The translations under genes and the position numbers were made by a program. DNA of 64,000 nt from Albugo candida (lineage: Eukaryota > Oomycota > Peronosporomycetes > Albuginales): the NCBI GenBank assembly GCA_040437565.1, contig JBDOQK010000012.1, forward strand, positions 124,001-188,000, read 5' to 3'. Below, piece after piece: positions 22,801-33,792 of this stretch (its first letter is position 1; every line of letters starts with the position of its first letter). The notes beneath the pieces are model-generated. The model had not been told where the DNA came from. It was given only the letters and a program-made list of their open reading frames with translations, and did not search any database.

Positions 22801-23357
22801 AGCTCGTACTCTTTGGAAAAGACTCAGATGGAAAACGAACATCTTACCACATCCTTCCTCTCGCTGTGAGGAAGATAATTAGTCGGGAGGTCGAATTGGA
22901 GATGGCTCGCAAGATTAAACGAGTCAAGAGCACTTCCAGCACAATTGACAACACCTCTGAAGATTCAAATGAGACTACAAGTCTTAGTCTCAAGGTATCT
23001 CTTGCAAAGACATCGGGCCGTTTTACAGGTGTGCAACTCTCTCTAACGTTATGGGCAAAGTGTTCGATTTCAAGCGTATGTATAGGCAAACAAATGCACC
23101 TCAAAGAAGCTGCTTCGCGAATTAGCAACCCATTTGCGTACGCACATCGTGAAGCCCAACGGAAACGCAAGCGAGAAAAGCAGGGAATCACATCACCGAG
23201 TGCCCAAATGAAGTATGAAAGAATCGCAAGTTTTCCCATCGAGCCTGTCTGACCTGCTGTTGATACTTATACTAGGCGCTCAAGCATACGATATAAGCAT
23301 TATAGAGGCTATACATCTGGTATCAAGACAACCGTCTATATCCGAGACTTGCTTTGA
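19765..23357 (+). CDS. CHTF18: CTF18, alternative clamp loader large subunit
   Basis: CTF18-RFC loads PCNA on the leading strand and supports cohesion and the S-phase checkpoint. Six exons: 19765-20313, 20367-20675, 20731-20862, 20922-22735 (with an assembly gap), 22790-23212 and 23276-23357. Dropping one duplicated copy and the Ns gives 888 aa. A 180-residue acidic N-terminus precedes LWVDKYRPKRFTDLLSDEKV, the family signature. Walker A is GPPGTGKTTL, then INASDDRT, and Walker B ILDEIDGA. Sensor and lid follow (CRRNQCDIRHCLNAL). The final small exon, RYKHYRGYTSGIKTTVYIRD then LL, is the CTF18 C-terminal beta hairpin that contacts Dcc1/Ctf8; it needs the phase-2 donor at 23213. Some sequence around 23030-23090 looks poorly conserved and may hide another short intron. 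It converges with the PH-kinase gene 50 bp away. Confidence 0.92.
21214..22397. repeat. Assembly gap with 542-bp direct duplication inside CTF18
   Basis: Bases 21214-21755 recur at 21856-22397 across N 21756-21855. The spacing (642) is a multiple of three, so the duplicated exon stays open and would yield a false internal repeat of 214 residues in a predicted protein. Confidence 0.9.
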
Positions 23358-23407
23358 TTCTCACAAATACAGTAGCGTTGTCCAGTTTTGGTGCACTTTT
23401 GATCTCG

Positions 23408-25985
23408 TCATTTGATCAATTTGTCAATGCTCGTGCGTCGCTGGAAAGTAAATTCGTATCCTAAATCAAGACACGTTTTGAAAGTCAATGCGATCCCTCT
23501 TCTTAATTCTGTCTTCTCATCATCATTCAATTCTGAGAAAGATTTGAGTGAAGGATGTATCTTTGTTTCCAGGTTGAAGACAGCACCAGACTTCCAGCCT
23601 TGTTTTCTCAAATCTTGTGCCCAAATTTCGTAAACATTATGCATGATACGGTCCATGAGCAAGTCAAACTCCCATGGTAGCCGGATTTTGGTTTGGTTTG
23701 GCTGCTTGAGGGTTGATTTGGTACTTTCAAAGACAAGAGACACCGAATGATTTTGACCTTGTTGACACTCAACATCGCGTACTTTTTTACGAGAAATTCG
23801 GCAACCCGCGGCTGTGACGCATAACATCATATGCCTCACGCACAGAAGCTCTCTATTTTCAATAATTTCATGGTCCTGGGTACGCGACTCAGATCCGGAA
23901 CAATCAGCATTTAGGATGACTGGAGCTAATCGAGTCCAATTGAAGGGCGCTTTGGCCGCGATAAGCTCCAAGTTGATCCATTTTGGGAGCACAAAACTAC
24001 NNNNNNNNNNNNNNNNNNNNNNNNNNNNNNNNNNNNNNNNNNNNNNNNNNNNNNNNNNNNNNNNNNNNNNNNNNNNNNNNNNNNNNNNNNNNNNNNNNNN
24101 TCACGCACAGAAGCTCTCTATTTTCAATAATTTCATGGTCCTGGGTACGCGACTCAGATCCGGAACAATCAGCATTTAGGATGACTGGAGCTAATCGAGT
24201 CCAATTGAAGGGCGCTTTGGCCGCGATAAGCTCCAAGTTGATCCATTTTGGGAGCACAAAACTACCAATGTCGATTGTAGGCAAAGGAAATCCATTCGAG
24301 CAGATTGAACGAGACTTGTCGATCGAAGCCGTTTGCTCTGTCTTTTTTTGTGTCTCTGTTGCTTTACTGCATTTTTTTGTACCAAAATGACATTGTAAGG
24401 CTGAGAAAATACCATGCACTTCGTGATCATTGACAGTGATGCTGCTTTGTCGTTCTTCTACATGCTGATGTACACTTTCCAATACGGGCGCCAGCCACTG
24501 ATGATGTAATATTTGATCAATGTCAATGCGCTCATGAGCGTCTTTCTCGAGTAATCTCTGCAACAAATCCTTCAAAAGGGTATCTTCACACCCCTTCGGG
24601 AATTCGAGTATTGAGCTTTGTATCTGCTCGAACAATTCCAACGTGCTAATCGAGAAGAAAGGCAATTTTTCAAAGATGAGAGCATACAGAGTTACCCCAG
24701 CTGCCCATATATCCGCTTTAAAGCCTCCATATCTTGCGTTGCTTAATGCCTCCGGTGGAAGGAAAGGGTACGTTCCTTTTGTATCTGTCAGAAAAACTTC
24801 GTGCTGCTCCAAAACGACAGAAAGCCGGCTATATAGGTCAATGGGTTTCGAAGTCGATATTTTATTCGGAATGGTTTCGCTTTTGCCAGTAGCTCTCGTG
24901 GTGTCTTCATTTGCAAACTCATTTCGTACATCGAAGGCTCCGGTCATTTGCTGGCCATGATCCTCTTTGACAAAGTATTGCGCTACTCCCAAATCCCCAA
25001 CCTTGCAAGTAGTGAGGTCTTGACTGACCATGAGATTTTCCGGTTTGATATCACGATGACACAATCCATTTGAATGCAATGCTCGCAACGCGATGATTAC
25101 TTGCGTAAAATATATTTTGATCATTTTGTCGTCATGTGGTATTGCCATCTTGTATTTCATCTCTTTTGTATCCCACTCCGCAACTGAGCCCCCACCCATA
25201 TACTCCATGACAAGGTAATACTGCTTGTGCTCGACATCCAAAATGATGTCATGCAACTGGATCACATACGGTAACAGAGTAGCTTTCTTCAACACTGCAA
25301 TTTCACGTCTCACCGTTTCTGGGATAATGCTGGCTGTCTCAGAAGCAAGCTTTGCTTCATCAGCGATGAGATCTGTTATTTTTAAAGGCCTTGTGAAACA
25401 TTTTTTTTCCTTCACCGCAAAAAGTTTCTTGATTGCATAAGGTCGTCCTTGACACATGTATAAAGATACAAGGCCGGAAGCTCCTCGTCCTAGCTCACGA
25501 ATATAAGTATACTTTCCATCGAGAAGACCCCGATCGGTGAGCATCTCTGTGATTTCGCGAGTGAATCCATGCGAGTATTGTATCATTATCATCGCCCAAA
25601 TGCATTCCTCTTCGTAAGTCTCTGTGTGAAAAGTAATCCAAGCGTTTTTGCTGGTTAGGATGGAGAAGCCGAATCGCATGATCGCTTCGATGCCACCATC
25701 TTGTACCCTGGATATTGGCGAGATACTTTTTGCTGTCGATTCTCGAATAGCGCTAAGCGGCTGGACACTCTGTATCAAGACATATTGCTGTGATGAGCAT
25801 CCTACTAGCCGATTATGTCCAGATTGTGTTTTTTTGAACAAGCCATACGAGTTGGCTTCGAGCGAAAACCACCTCTTTTTCCAGGTTTGTTTTCGACTCC
25901 AATACTGCAATGCTCCTTCATGCACAATTTGTTGCTTAGCGTCTGTAACGTGACTACCACCGCAAAAGAAGTGACTAAAAACCAT
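23408..25985 (-). CDS. PH domain / Ser-Thr kinase (DLG variant) / RyR domain fusion
   Basis: One exon; removing the gap and one duplicated flank gives 770 aa in frame. Residues about 20-140 are a PH domain (ALQYWSRKQTWKKRWFSLEA, AWITFHTETYEEECIWAMI). The kinase follows: LGRGASGLVSLYMCQ loop, YAIKKL lysine, RREIAVLKK (helix C Glu), LVMEYMGGGSV hinge, HRDIKPENLM catalytic loop. The metal-binding motif is GDLG instead of DFG with Asp kept, then an insert of about 70 residues before GTYPFLPPEAL. The fold looks CAMKK/SnRK-like. The last 130 residues match the RyR repeat: LPWEFDLLMDRIMHNVYEIW then AQDLRKQGWKSG and HPSLKSFSELNDDEK. RyR repeats occur in ryanodine receptors and some bacterial and viral proteins; joined to a PH kinase it is unusual. 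PH suggests phosphoinositide recruitment. Activity and substrate are unknown. Confidence 0.85.
23836..24265. repeat. Assembly gap with 165-bp direct duplication inside the PH-kinase-RyR gene
   Basis: Bases 23836-24000 recur at 24101-24265 across N 24001-24100, between the kinase and RyR parts. The two halves join in frame when one copy is removed, which supports a single fused gene rather than two genes. Confidence 0.9.
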
Positions 25986-26121
25986 TTGATGAATAATTTA
26001 GTTGAGGACCATTTCTGACAGAGTCTTGAAGCTGAGCTTTCATTTAGAATGTGGCCTAATTTTAACTCGTTTGGATTCGAAAACTAACAATATAAAACCC
26101 TCTTCGATCGTCTTAGTAGCG

Positions 26122-28739
26122 ATGACTCAGTCGATCAACATTAGCCGCTCTAGATCAATTCGGAATCTCGATAACGCTGAATTGGTCAGTAAAAATGGAA
26201 TTCGGGATGATCTCTGCTACTGACCGGTAATCATAGAAAAAACTTGTTGATGAACCAAATTCGAGCAAATATGTCATTGATGCCCACAATCGTGGCATTG
26301 AGAAACTTGTGGATTTCTCGCAAGTGAGTGAGAGAGTCCATTCAAGCATTCAAGGCTATTTGTCTTATCTCTCAACTCAGTTGCCAACACTGCATTCTTT
26401 GGACATCTCCTTCAATCTCATAGAATCACTAAGGAACCTCTCAACGGCTAAGGGATTACGTGAATTAAAGGCGTACAACAACCGAATAAAGTCGACAGAT
26501 CATCTTCGAGAGTTGAAAAAGCGCTTGGTTGTGGTTGATGGTTGCTAATTAGATTTTGTTCATAGAAACGTCCATCTCGAGAAGGTCTTGTTGACGGAGA
26601 ATCATATTGAAATCATTTCTACCGATTTTCAAGCACTAACAAAGCTCAAGATGCTTTATTTGAACCGAAACAACATCACAGCGGTGCAGAATATAATGAA
26701 TTGCCGCATGTTGCTGCATCTTGACCTAAGCTACAATCACTTGGCTGGAGCTGCCGCAGAGGTTTGTCTTTGGAACGTCAATATGTGTCCTAGCGATCAT
26801 CCTCATTCATACTTTTTATCAGGGGTTGAATGGTCTTATGAATTTGATATCTCTTGACTTGAGCCATAATTTACTAATCGAAGTCGGAAATCTTTCGCAC
26901 ATGGGCAAGCTTCAAGACTTGAATCTTTCGAATAATAAGCTGAGCTCACTCGAAGGATTGTACCCACCTAGTCTCCAGGTAATAGAACGCTCCGATGCTC
27001 TACCTTTCGTATATGCATTCAGTATCGCTGTCAGATTTTTCGAGCAGGTGGAAATCCCATACATAATCTCCATCACCTACCAACTATGTTGGAGCTTGAA
27101 GAATTATATATACAGAAGGCTTTGATCAGCCAGACAAGTACATTGCAAGTACTTCCTTCTTGCTGTCCAAAATTGGAGTCTCTCAATTTGAGCGAAAACA
27201 GGATCTCGTGTGGCAACGAATGGACCTTCGTGAAGCTGTTAACAGAATTGAAGGACCTATGGATACAGGGAAATCCATGCAGTATAGATGAGAATTGTTT
27301 GCGCTCTATTCTCGTGGCCAAGCCAGATCTGAGAACACTGAATGGCGTTAAGGATTCTGATTTGGACAATTTTGCTTCTAAAATCGTTGATGGAGACTTA
27401 TCAGCTTTAGTAAACGCTTGCAACATCACTGTCGATTCGGCAACCTCCGACGGGATAAATGTACGAGCAAGTGACCGAATCAGATCACNNNNNNNNNNNN
27501 NNNNNNNNNNNNNNNNNNNNNNNNNNNNNNNNNNNNNNNNNNNNNNNNNNNNNNNNNNNNNNNNNNNNNNNNNNNNNNNNNNNNNNNNCTTGCTGTCCAA
27601 AATTGGAGTCTCTCAATTTGAGCGAAAACAGGATCTCGTGTGGCAACGAATGGACCTTCGTGAAGCTGTTAACAGAATTGAAGGACCTATGGATACAGGG
27701 AAATCCATGCAGTATAGATGAGAATTGTTTGCGCTCTATTCTCGTGGCCAAGCCAGATCTGAGAACACTGAATGGCGTTAAGGATTCTGATTTGGACAAT
27801 TTTGCTTCTAAAATCGTTGATGGAGACTTATCAGCTTTAGTAAACGCTTGCACATCACTGTCGATTCGGCAACCTCCGACGGGATAAATGTACGAGCAAG
27901 TGACCGAATCAGATCACGAAATAATGAAAAGCAGCATTCTATGGGAAATACAGGCAATCATTCGATTCCCGTCTTCCATCAAACATCGAATAGGATCGGT
28001 ATGAATTGCACAATTCCTACCAGCATTTCTGAATTGGATCTTGTACGTAGGGCTGCTGGAAAAGATTCAAAATTCAGATGAAATTGTAGAATCCGAAAGG
28101 AAATTAAGAAAGGCTCTGCAGCACACTAAGGCTTTGCTAGGATCAAGTAACGATAAAACTCGTCATGATAAGATGAGGTTAGCAGATCAAGGTCAGGAAT
28201 ATAAGTCTCGCAATTCCAACGACGAGACACTCAGGATGAACTCTAAATGTGTCACAAATTCAACGCAATCCGGAATTTCCAAATGTAAATCTTTTTCAGA
28301 TATGGGTACTGGAACCACTCGTGGCTTTATCGCACCGTATCCTGCTGTTCAAGTCGAAAAAAGATCAACTGAAACAGAGACCAGCAAGTCTCTCTTAGAA
28401 TCTGTATTTTCATTTGCAAAACCTTCTTCGAGTGAATCCGATACATGGTCACAATTGAAGGCTTTAGACCAAGCTATTCTATCACGAAGCATCAGCAATC
28501 AGGACATGGGATCCGTGATACTCACGGATCACAAGACGTCGAAAGAGTCCGTTAAGCAAAGTTTGATCCATCACTTTATGGAATGTCCAGAGTGTATGGA
28601 TGAGGGTTTCGAGTATTCTACTCGGCTAAAGATGCCACTATATTCTGACAAACGTCATCTGCCTCCCCCTCGATCTCGTAAAGGCTTCCGCCGATTCAAA
28701 ATCCCTGAGCGTTCTAATCAGGAGATTCCAAAGCAGTAA
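26122..28739 (+). CDS. Leucine-rich repeat protein (SDS22-like repeats) with basic C-terminus
   Basis: A multi-exon gene starting 136 bp from the divergent PH-kinase start. Early exons are 26122-26184, 26237-26323 and one from 26381. Successive SDS22-type LRRs read LHSLDISFNLIESLRNLS, LRELKAYNNRIKSTDHL, VLLTENHIEIISTDFQAL, MLYLNRNNITAVQNIMN, LLHLDLSYNHLAG, LISLDLSHNLLIEVGNLS, LQDLNLSNNKLSSLEGL, LESLNLSENRISCG and LKDLWIQGNPC, ending in an LRR cap. An intron at about 27998-28051 joins the cap to a Ser/Lys-rich tail ending in RHLPPPRSRKGFRRFKI. The junction near 26525-26575 could not be resolved: no donor-acceptor pair I see keeps frame, so a base error is possible. Such LRR proteins are often PP1-regulatory, ciliary or centrosomal adaptors; no partner motif is certain. 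Confidence 0.75.
27159..27917. repeat. Assembly gap with about 330-bp near-identical duplication in the LRR gene
   Basis: Bases 27159-27488 recur at 27589-27917 across N 27489-27588. The right copy lacks one A near 27851 compared with the left (near 27421), which shifts its frame. The left copy is the one that stays open, so the right copy probably carries a sequencing error. Confidence 0.85.
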
Positions 28740-29541
28740 TAGCACAAAGTTCGCTCACTTGTATCCCTACAGGCATAAAAGCAATTCTTTTTCATGCTAG
28801 TTGATCATTCCCACTTAATAGCGTTTTCTCTGGTCATTTTCTGCACCGTATGCTACACCAGATTTACGTTCAGACACAAGCGGTCGTATAAAAGTGTCTT
28901 TACCGTAAAACGGGNNNNNNNNNNNNNNNNNNNNNNNNNNNNNNNNNNNNNNNNNNNNNNNNNNNNNNNNNNNNNNNNNNNNNNNNNNNNNNNNNNNNNN
29001 NNNNNNNNNNNNNNCTTTACCGTAAAACGGGTACAAGTGCACTTTGAGCTTTTCGTGTGAAAGGTCAATGTGTAAGTGAAGTGTCTGCCCAACGGAATCA
29101 TTTAGCTGGATAAACGTAATGCACTTTTATTCTATGCTTCGATGCGAGTTCGAAGCGCAGTGTGACCATCTATCTATACGGTAGTCGCATAAAGGATCAA
29201 TCTTTGAGACGAGCGATTCTTAGATATACCAGCAGTGCTTCAAATTCCATCGACCTTGTCAAATGCAGACAAATTTCAGGAATGTGACATTCACGTAACA
29301 AGTGCGAAAACAAAGTAACACGTCTTTCATTGCGCTTTTGTCAACTATCGTCGCAAAATTATAGGCGATGCTCTTCTATCAGTCATATTACTATGACTAC
29401 AGACCCACTGGTCTTTCGTCTCGCTTTGAAACGAGAAGAAACCAGATTTGTCGTGTTGCACGGTGTCTGACCACTTATGGGTCGGTGTAGCCAAGATCTG
29501 GGCTTCTTGATACAAGCAAGTGGCGGGTAAAAATCCTTTGA
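28740..29541. other. Intergenic region with a short gap
   Basis: About 800 bp between the convergent LRR (+) and CNOT4 (-) genes. It contains N 28915-29014, flanked by a 17-bp direct duplication (28898-28914 and 29015-29031). A minus-strand ORF at 29345-29578 is open but unlike any protein I know. The end of CNOT4 may extend to 29542 through an alternative last exon. Confidence 0.5.
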
Positions 29542-29623
29542 TTATCGAAAATCGTGCGCTGGTAAGGTCGTTGAGCATTCAATATTATCTTGCTCGATAA
29601 GACGACAATGCTTGACTGATTCC

Positions 29624-32021
29624 TTATTGTGTTCTGTTTTGCCGAGAAGATGCGCGGGCAGAGTGAAATATACCTGGTTCAGGTATGACAATGGCTGGGT
29701 CGTAGAATGGAGCAGAATGCGGTTCACGATTTACACGATCCGCCCATACGTTCTCTGGTAAAGTTCTCCCAGAATACTGAGTTTGATGGATCGTTGAGCT
29801 ATCCCTTCGCGAAAAAGTGGCCGAATCGGCTGGTACACCATACTCTCCACCAAAGCTGATGTTGACGTTCGGCAGCATCAGTTGGAGATACGCGAGACCA
29901 TCGTCACGACCACTATCTGAACTGCTATTGGCATGATTATTCTGGAATGTGTCTGCATTTCGGTAGCTTGATGTATCCAGAGTGCTGCCATTTCCTTCGC
30001 CAAGAAATTGAGAAGGCACGTCAAGTGGATGGTCTTTGAGTGGATTCACATTCATATCAACCAGTGTGTTGTTCTGCGGTGGGAATCCTGTTACCGTTTT
30101 GGAAGGTTGATTTGCAAAGGCGAACCGTGAAGTTTGTACTGTGTTGGTTGACTCAGTGCTGGGTCCGTGATGTAATGGCCTTGGACATAATTTGACACCC
30201 AGAAGACTAGCGAGAGCTTCTGAGGACTCATTTCTTTCATTGAAGATAGCATCGATAGACGCAAAGGATGATGTCGTGCAAGGAATCTGCAAAGATGTAG
30301 ATGCCAGCGTAGAAGACGAAGAATAATCGCCTAGGGTAGTCTTCAGTGGTCTCAACAAGCTGGATGCGGTATCACTAGATGGTGCTTCCCAGGTAGTTTG
30401 GTCGAGTTCACTGTGTACAAGTGTATTTGTTTCTTTTCCAGCAAGACCGAAAGCTGTCGTCATAGTTGCTGCATTGATTTCGTCAGAATCTGTTGGTGGT
30501 ATGACCAAACCTGCTGAGAAGGGTCGACTCCATGCTGCCCTTGTTGAATTATCGTCTGTAACACGTTTCCGCCTTTCAAGTGGACTAATATTCTGGTCGC
30601 TGATACCATTTGAGAAGCCTTGTGCGCTTGTGTGAGTAGCAAGTGATCGTTCTGGGGACACAGCCGTTGCTCCAGCGATAATCGTGCTGTACGGTTGAGC
30701 TCTTTTACGACTCGGTGATGACGGATTTTTATTGACAGCTCGAAAAACAAACTTCTCTTGATTGGATCGTTTCAACTTTGTAATTGCTGCCGCACTCTGA
30801 GCCTTTCTTTGGGCGTTGAGCGTAACATGACCCGACTCATTTGTGCGATGGCTTTCAATGGCATGTCTTGCCCTCTCAATCGCCAGAACGGGGCTATTTT
30901 CTCGAGATGTTGATCGATCCGAGGGCGGTGGAAGGGATTTGCCTGCTCGTTGCTCTGTCGATGAACTGCCAGGGGCTGTTGCGTCTCGAAATGTTCCTCT
31001 CCCTGCGTGGAGTACTGAACAAAAACTTGAGTAGTCAGATACCATATATCTAAAAAAAATTACGTGTCCCCACCTGCGTGCATTTCTTCTTTTGTAAAGC
31101 TGTCATTTTCGTCCCCAAGCTCGTGTAGGTATAAACATTCTGAGTTGGTGCATTGTGCATTCCTGAGGAAGAAGTTGCAATATTTTGTTGTTCCAAAAGA
31201 GGCTCTGTAATTGTGTAATTAGTAAACTTTCATGGCTCCAGTCTCTATACTTTGACTTACCTTAATGGGCTGCCGTCCAAGAGGTAACCATCGACGACGT
31301 GTATACACGACAGAGCGTCTTCCTTCTCAGAAAACGTGATGTACGCACTGACAGTCGTACGTTGTCGGTCCAAATGCAAGTGTGACTTATTTACGACAGC
31401 TTTGATGATTCGTCCATACTGTCCAAACAATTCTTGTGATCGCAGTTTCTGTCTCAGAAGCAAAATGTTGGATTTGAGCGAAGCGCTCAAAAGACTCTCA
31501 AGCATACCTCTTCATCTGCAAAATGCTCTGGTAATCCAATCACATATACTAAATTCCGCTGCATCACACGGATATCTGCTAGGGCTCTATTGTTTACCAT
31601 CGGAGCTGTTTTGGACACTGTTACTACAGATCTTCTATCAACCTTTTCTTTCTGCTTTTTCGCTTTTGCTTTAATGTTGAGAGTTCTAGAAAATCAAATG
31701 ATAAGATCAGTGACATTATTCACAGTACTCTGACGATACAAAACGTACTCTTCTCGGTCACTACGAAGTCGCATCTGTTTTGGTGCTTCCAAATACGGCT
31801 TACGACATGCAGGACAAAGCCCATTGTATTCATTTTTGATCTGATGCCAGCACCACAAACAGACCTTCAATCAAAAATCAGAATACAATCCAATTGTTTG
31901 ATTTATTAGGAATTCCATTGTATACCTGGTAGCCACAAGCACAGGAATTGAATGTTTTGTCGGTCATGTCGAGTTCTTCCATACACAAAGGACAGCATTC
32001 ATTATCTTCGCCTTCGGCCAT
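29624..32021 (-). CDS. CNOT4: CNOT4/Not4, RING-RRM E3 ubiquitin ligase
   Basis: Not4 is the E3 ligase of the CCR4-NOT complex, acting in co-translational quality control and mRNA turnover. Six exons (31926-32021, 31749-31864, 31508-31685, 31261-31448, 31064-31204, 29624-31025) join in frame to 706 aa. The C4C4 RING is diagnostic: CCPLCMEELDMTDKTF, CACGYQVCLWCWHQI, NGLCPACRKPY. Then come DIRVMQRNLVYVIGLPEHFA and the RRM (LFGQYGRIIKAVVNKSH, VSAYITFSEKEDALSCI), followed by the CCCH-type finger TTKYCNFFLRNAQCTNSECL with YLHELGDENDSFTKEEMHA. The last 470 residues are Ser/Asn-rich and disordered, normal for the family. A donor after VIPEP could splice to an alternative end at 29542. The junction near 31030-31064 uses a short intron and is less certain. 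Confidence 0.92.
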
Positions 32022-32505
32022 TAGAGAGAAACTGCTTGATAAATTATGGACTAAAATTGTTCGATTTCACAATCGGATGGATGCATTTGCTACTGATAGA
32101 TAGATAAACATACCTGGAATATTCGGGTCGCAGTCGTTGCAAAAGCGAGAAATGTTACAAATATGATGTATGGAGTCAAGGTCGCCTTCGAATTTACAAA
32201 ACAAGAAGAGACTTCATTAGTAATTACAAAAGTGGGTTTGTATGGTTATCAGTGGTTGTAGTCGACCAGCAAAGGCAAAAGCTGTTTTAGTCAAAACACG
32301 ATTATAGTTTTTATGTAGAGTTCATGCATGAAAGAGTAATGCGGGAGTGGTGCATTACGTGCAGAGATTCCGTTGGGTGGAAGTGGGTGCGGGAGCGAGC
32401 ATCAAGCGCAGAAAATGATCGGCGTGTACGGCACGAAAGCCGTAGCCTTAAAGTATCGTATTAAACAAATGTACAAACGCTTTTGCAGTGAAAATTGATT
32501 GTAGT
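32022..32505. other. Intergenic region upstream of CNOT4
   Basis: About 480 bp. On the minus strand around 32130-32220 a short frame reads TPYIIFVTFLAFATTATRIF, membrane-helix-like, ending at a good donor; it has no start codon in frame and may be chance or a 5' exon. No tRNA or repeat is seen. Confidence 0.4.
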
Positions 32506-33305
32506 CTATTTTGTCCCTTGGATTGTTACCACTATTTTGCGTTCATGTCCACCTCCATAGCCTCCTGCATTACGATGCTCGCATAAGTATAATCCTTCAT
32601 CAATTACGCAAACAGAATTGTCAAAATAAAGTGCTTTGGAGCTGTAACGTCGAGTCAAAATACCTTGCCATGTGCCCAGATTGAATTTCCCCTTTGTAAT
32701 TGGCACATTGATAGATGAACCGATCATGGTGCATTTTACATGTGCAGGCATATCATCTATAATGTATAATGCCTCATTGGTGACGGAGAAGCACGTAAAT
32801 AAGTTGGGTACCATCTCCTTCCATTGTGTGCTTGAAGATGTCACTTCAAACAAATGATGTAAAGGAATGTCGCTGGGTGGAATCTGGTACCTACCGATTC
32901 CAAGCTTCGGGAACTATCCGGTTAAATGCCTTCTCCAAATCATCTCTATCAGTTTGAATGTCTCGACTTGCGATTGTATATTTGGCATTAGTTTACTCAC
33001 CTAACGTCGGGGTCGCAATTCTCATTGATTGAAAGAGACGCCGACGTGTGCTTGATAAACAAGTTGCATAATCCGATGTTGATTCCGTGTAGCTCTGGAA
33101 GCTACTTACTAGCTTTAGCTGATAAAGTCAAGCTCTTGATCAAGGGTTTACCTGTCGTTCGATCTCGCTTGTAACCACTTCCACCATTCGTTGATGCAAA
33201 TTTAGCATGATGAGTGAGACAAATTCAGAAGATCTCTCCAAGCTTCGACTTACGGTGAAAACCTCGAGAAGGTGCTGTCAATCGTATCTCCTTCTGTAAC
33301 CACAT
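32506..33305 (-). CDS. YjbQ/UPF0047-family protein
   Basis: Seven tiny exons (33254-33305, 33152-33177, 33001-33092, 32895-32945, 32812-32843, 32664-32756, 32506-32594) join with all phases consistent to 435 nt, 144 aa, the exact family size. The bacterial YjbQ family is annotated as secondary thiamine-phosphate synthase; the physiological role is unclear. Motifs run WLQKEIRLTAPSRGFH, LFIKHTSASLSINENCDPDV, KHTMEGDDDMPAHVK, then GTWQGLYLCEHRN and VVTIQG. The conserved His of HTSAS and of DMPAH and the Cys of YLCEH are kept. Exons of 26 and 32 nt are unusually small. Single-exon reading of the region would recover only the C-terminal third with intron sequence inside. Its start lies 24 bp from the start of the divergent gene at 33330. 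Confidence 0.93.
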
Positions 33306-33329
33306 AGAGGTCAGTCTTACGGTTAGAAA

Positions 33330-33703
33330 ATGTCAAATTTGACCGCTATCAAACAAGAAATTACGACACGCATGCTACGACTGGTAAGTTTAGACAGGCT
33401 TCTGAAACTCGAGCTACTTTCTAGGCTTTTCTTGTGTACGTGAGTGCCAACTTAATCTAGCATAGCCGGAGCATTCTAATGTATGCAGGAAGTTTTGATT
33501 TGGTTACGAGCTATTCTGCAGAATTTCGAAATCAGCAGGTAAAGTGCGAATCGCAAAGATTGCAGGATTCTTAGCTACAAAAAATACTGTCAAATTATTT
33601 GAGAGAACTTGGTTTTGTGACACATACTAGTCGATCACTAGGAATCATTTCGCCAGCTAATCTGGTCTTCATTTTACTCTATAGTGTGCAGCACACCAAA
33701 TAG
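33330..33703 (+). CDS. Small helical protein, unrecognised
   Basis: Three exons, 33330-33383, 33461-33538 and 33575-33703, join in frame to 86 aa. The text is clearly protein-like: MSNLTAIKQEITTRMLRL, SRSILMYAGSFDLVTSYSAE, QKILSNYLRELGFVTHTSRS and LGIISPANLVFILLYSVQ. It is mostly helical with a hydrophobic C-terminal half but no obvious signal peptide. I do not recognise the family; it could be a small complex subunit. It sits head to head with the UPF0047 gene and head to tail with UVRAG, whose start is 89 bp downstream. The second intron is only 36 nt. An alternative would make it a 5' part of UVRAG, but its stop codon and the UVRAG start argue against that. Confidence 0.55.
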
Positions 33704-33792
33704 CTGTATCAGTATCCATTGCCAGAAGACTTGTGGAATCTGAAGCGTAAACTCATTTGATACGTTGCGTCTGTCGTTCGTGCACGAGAGGC

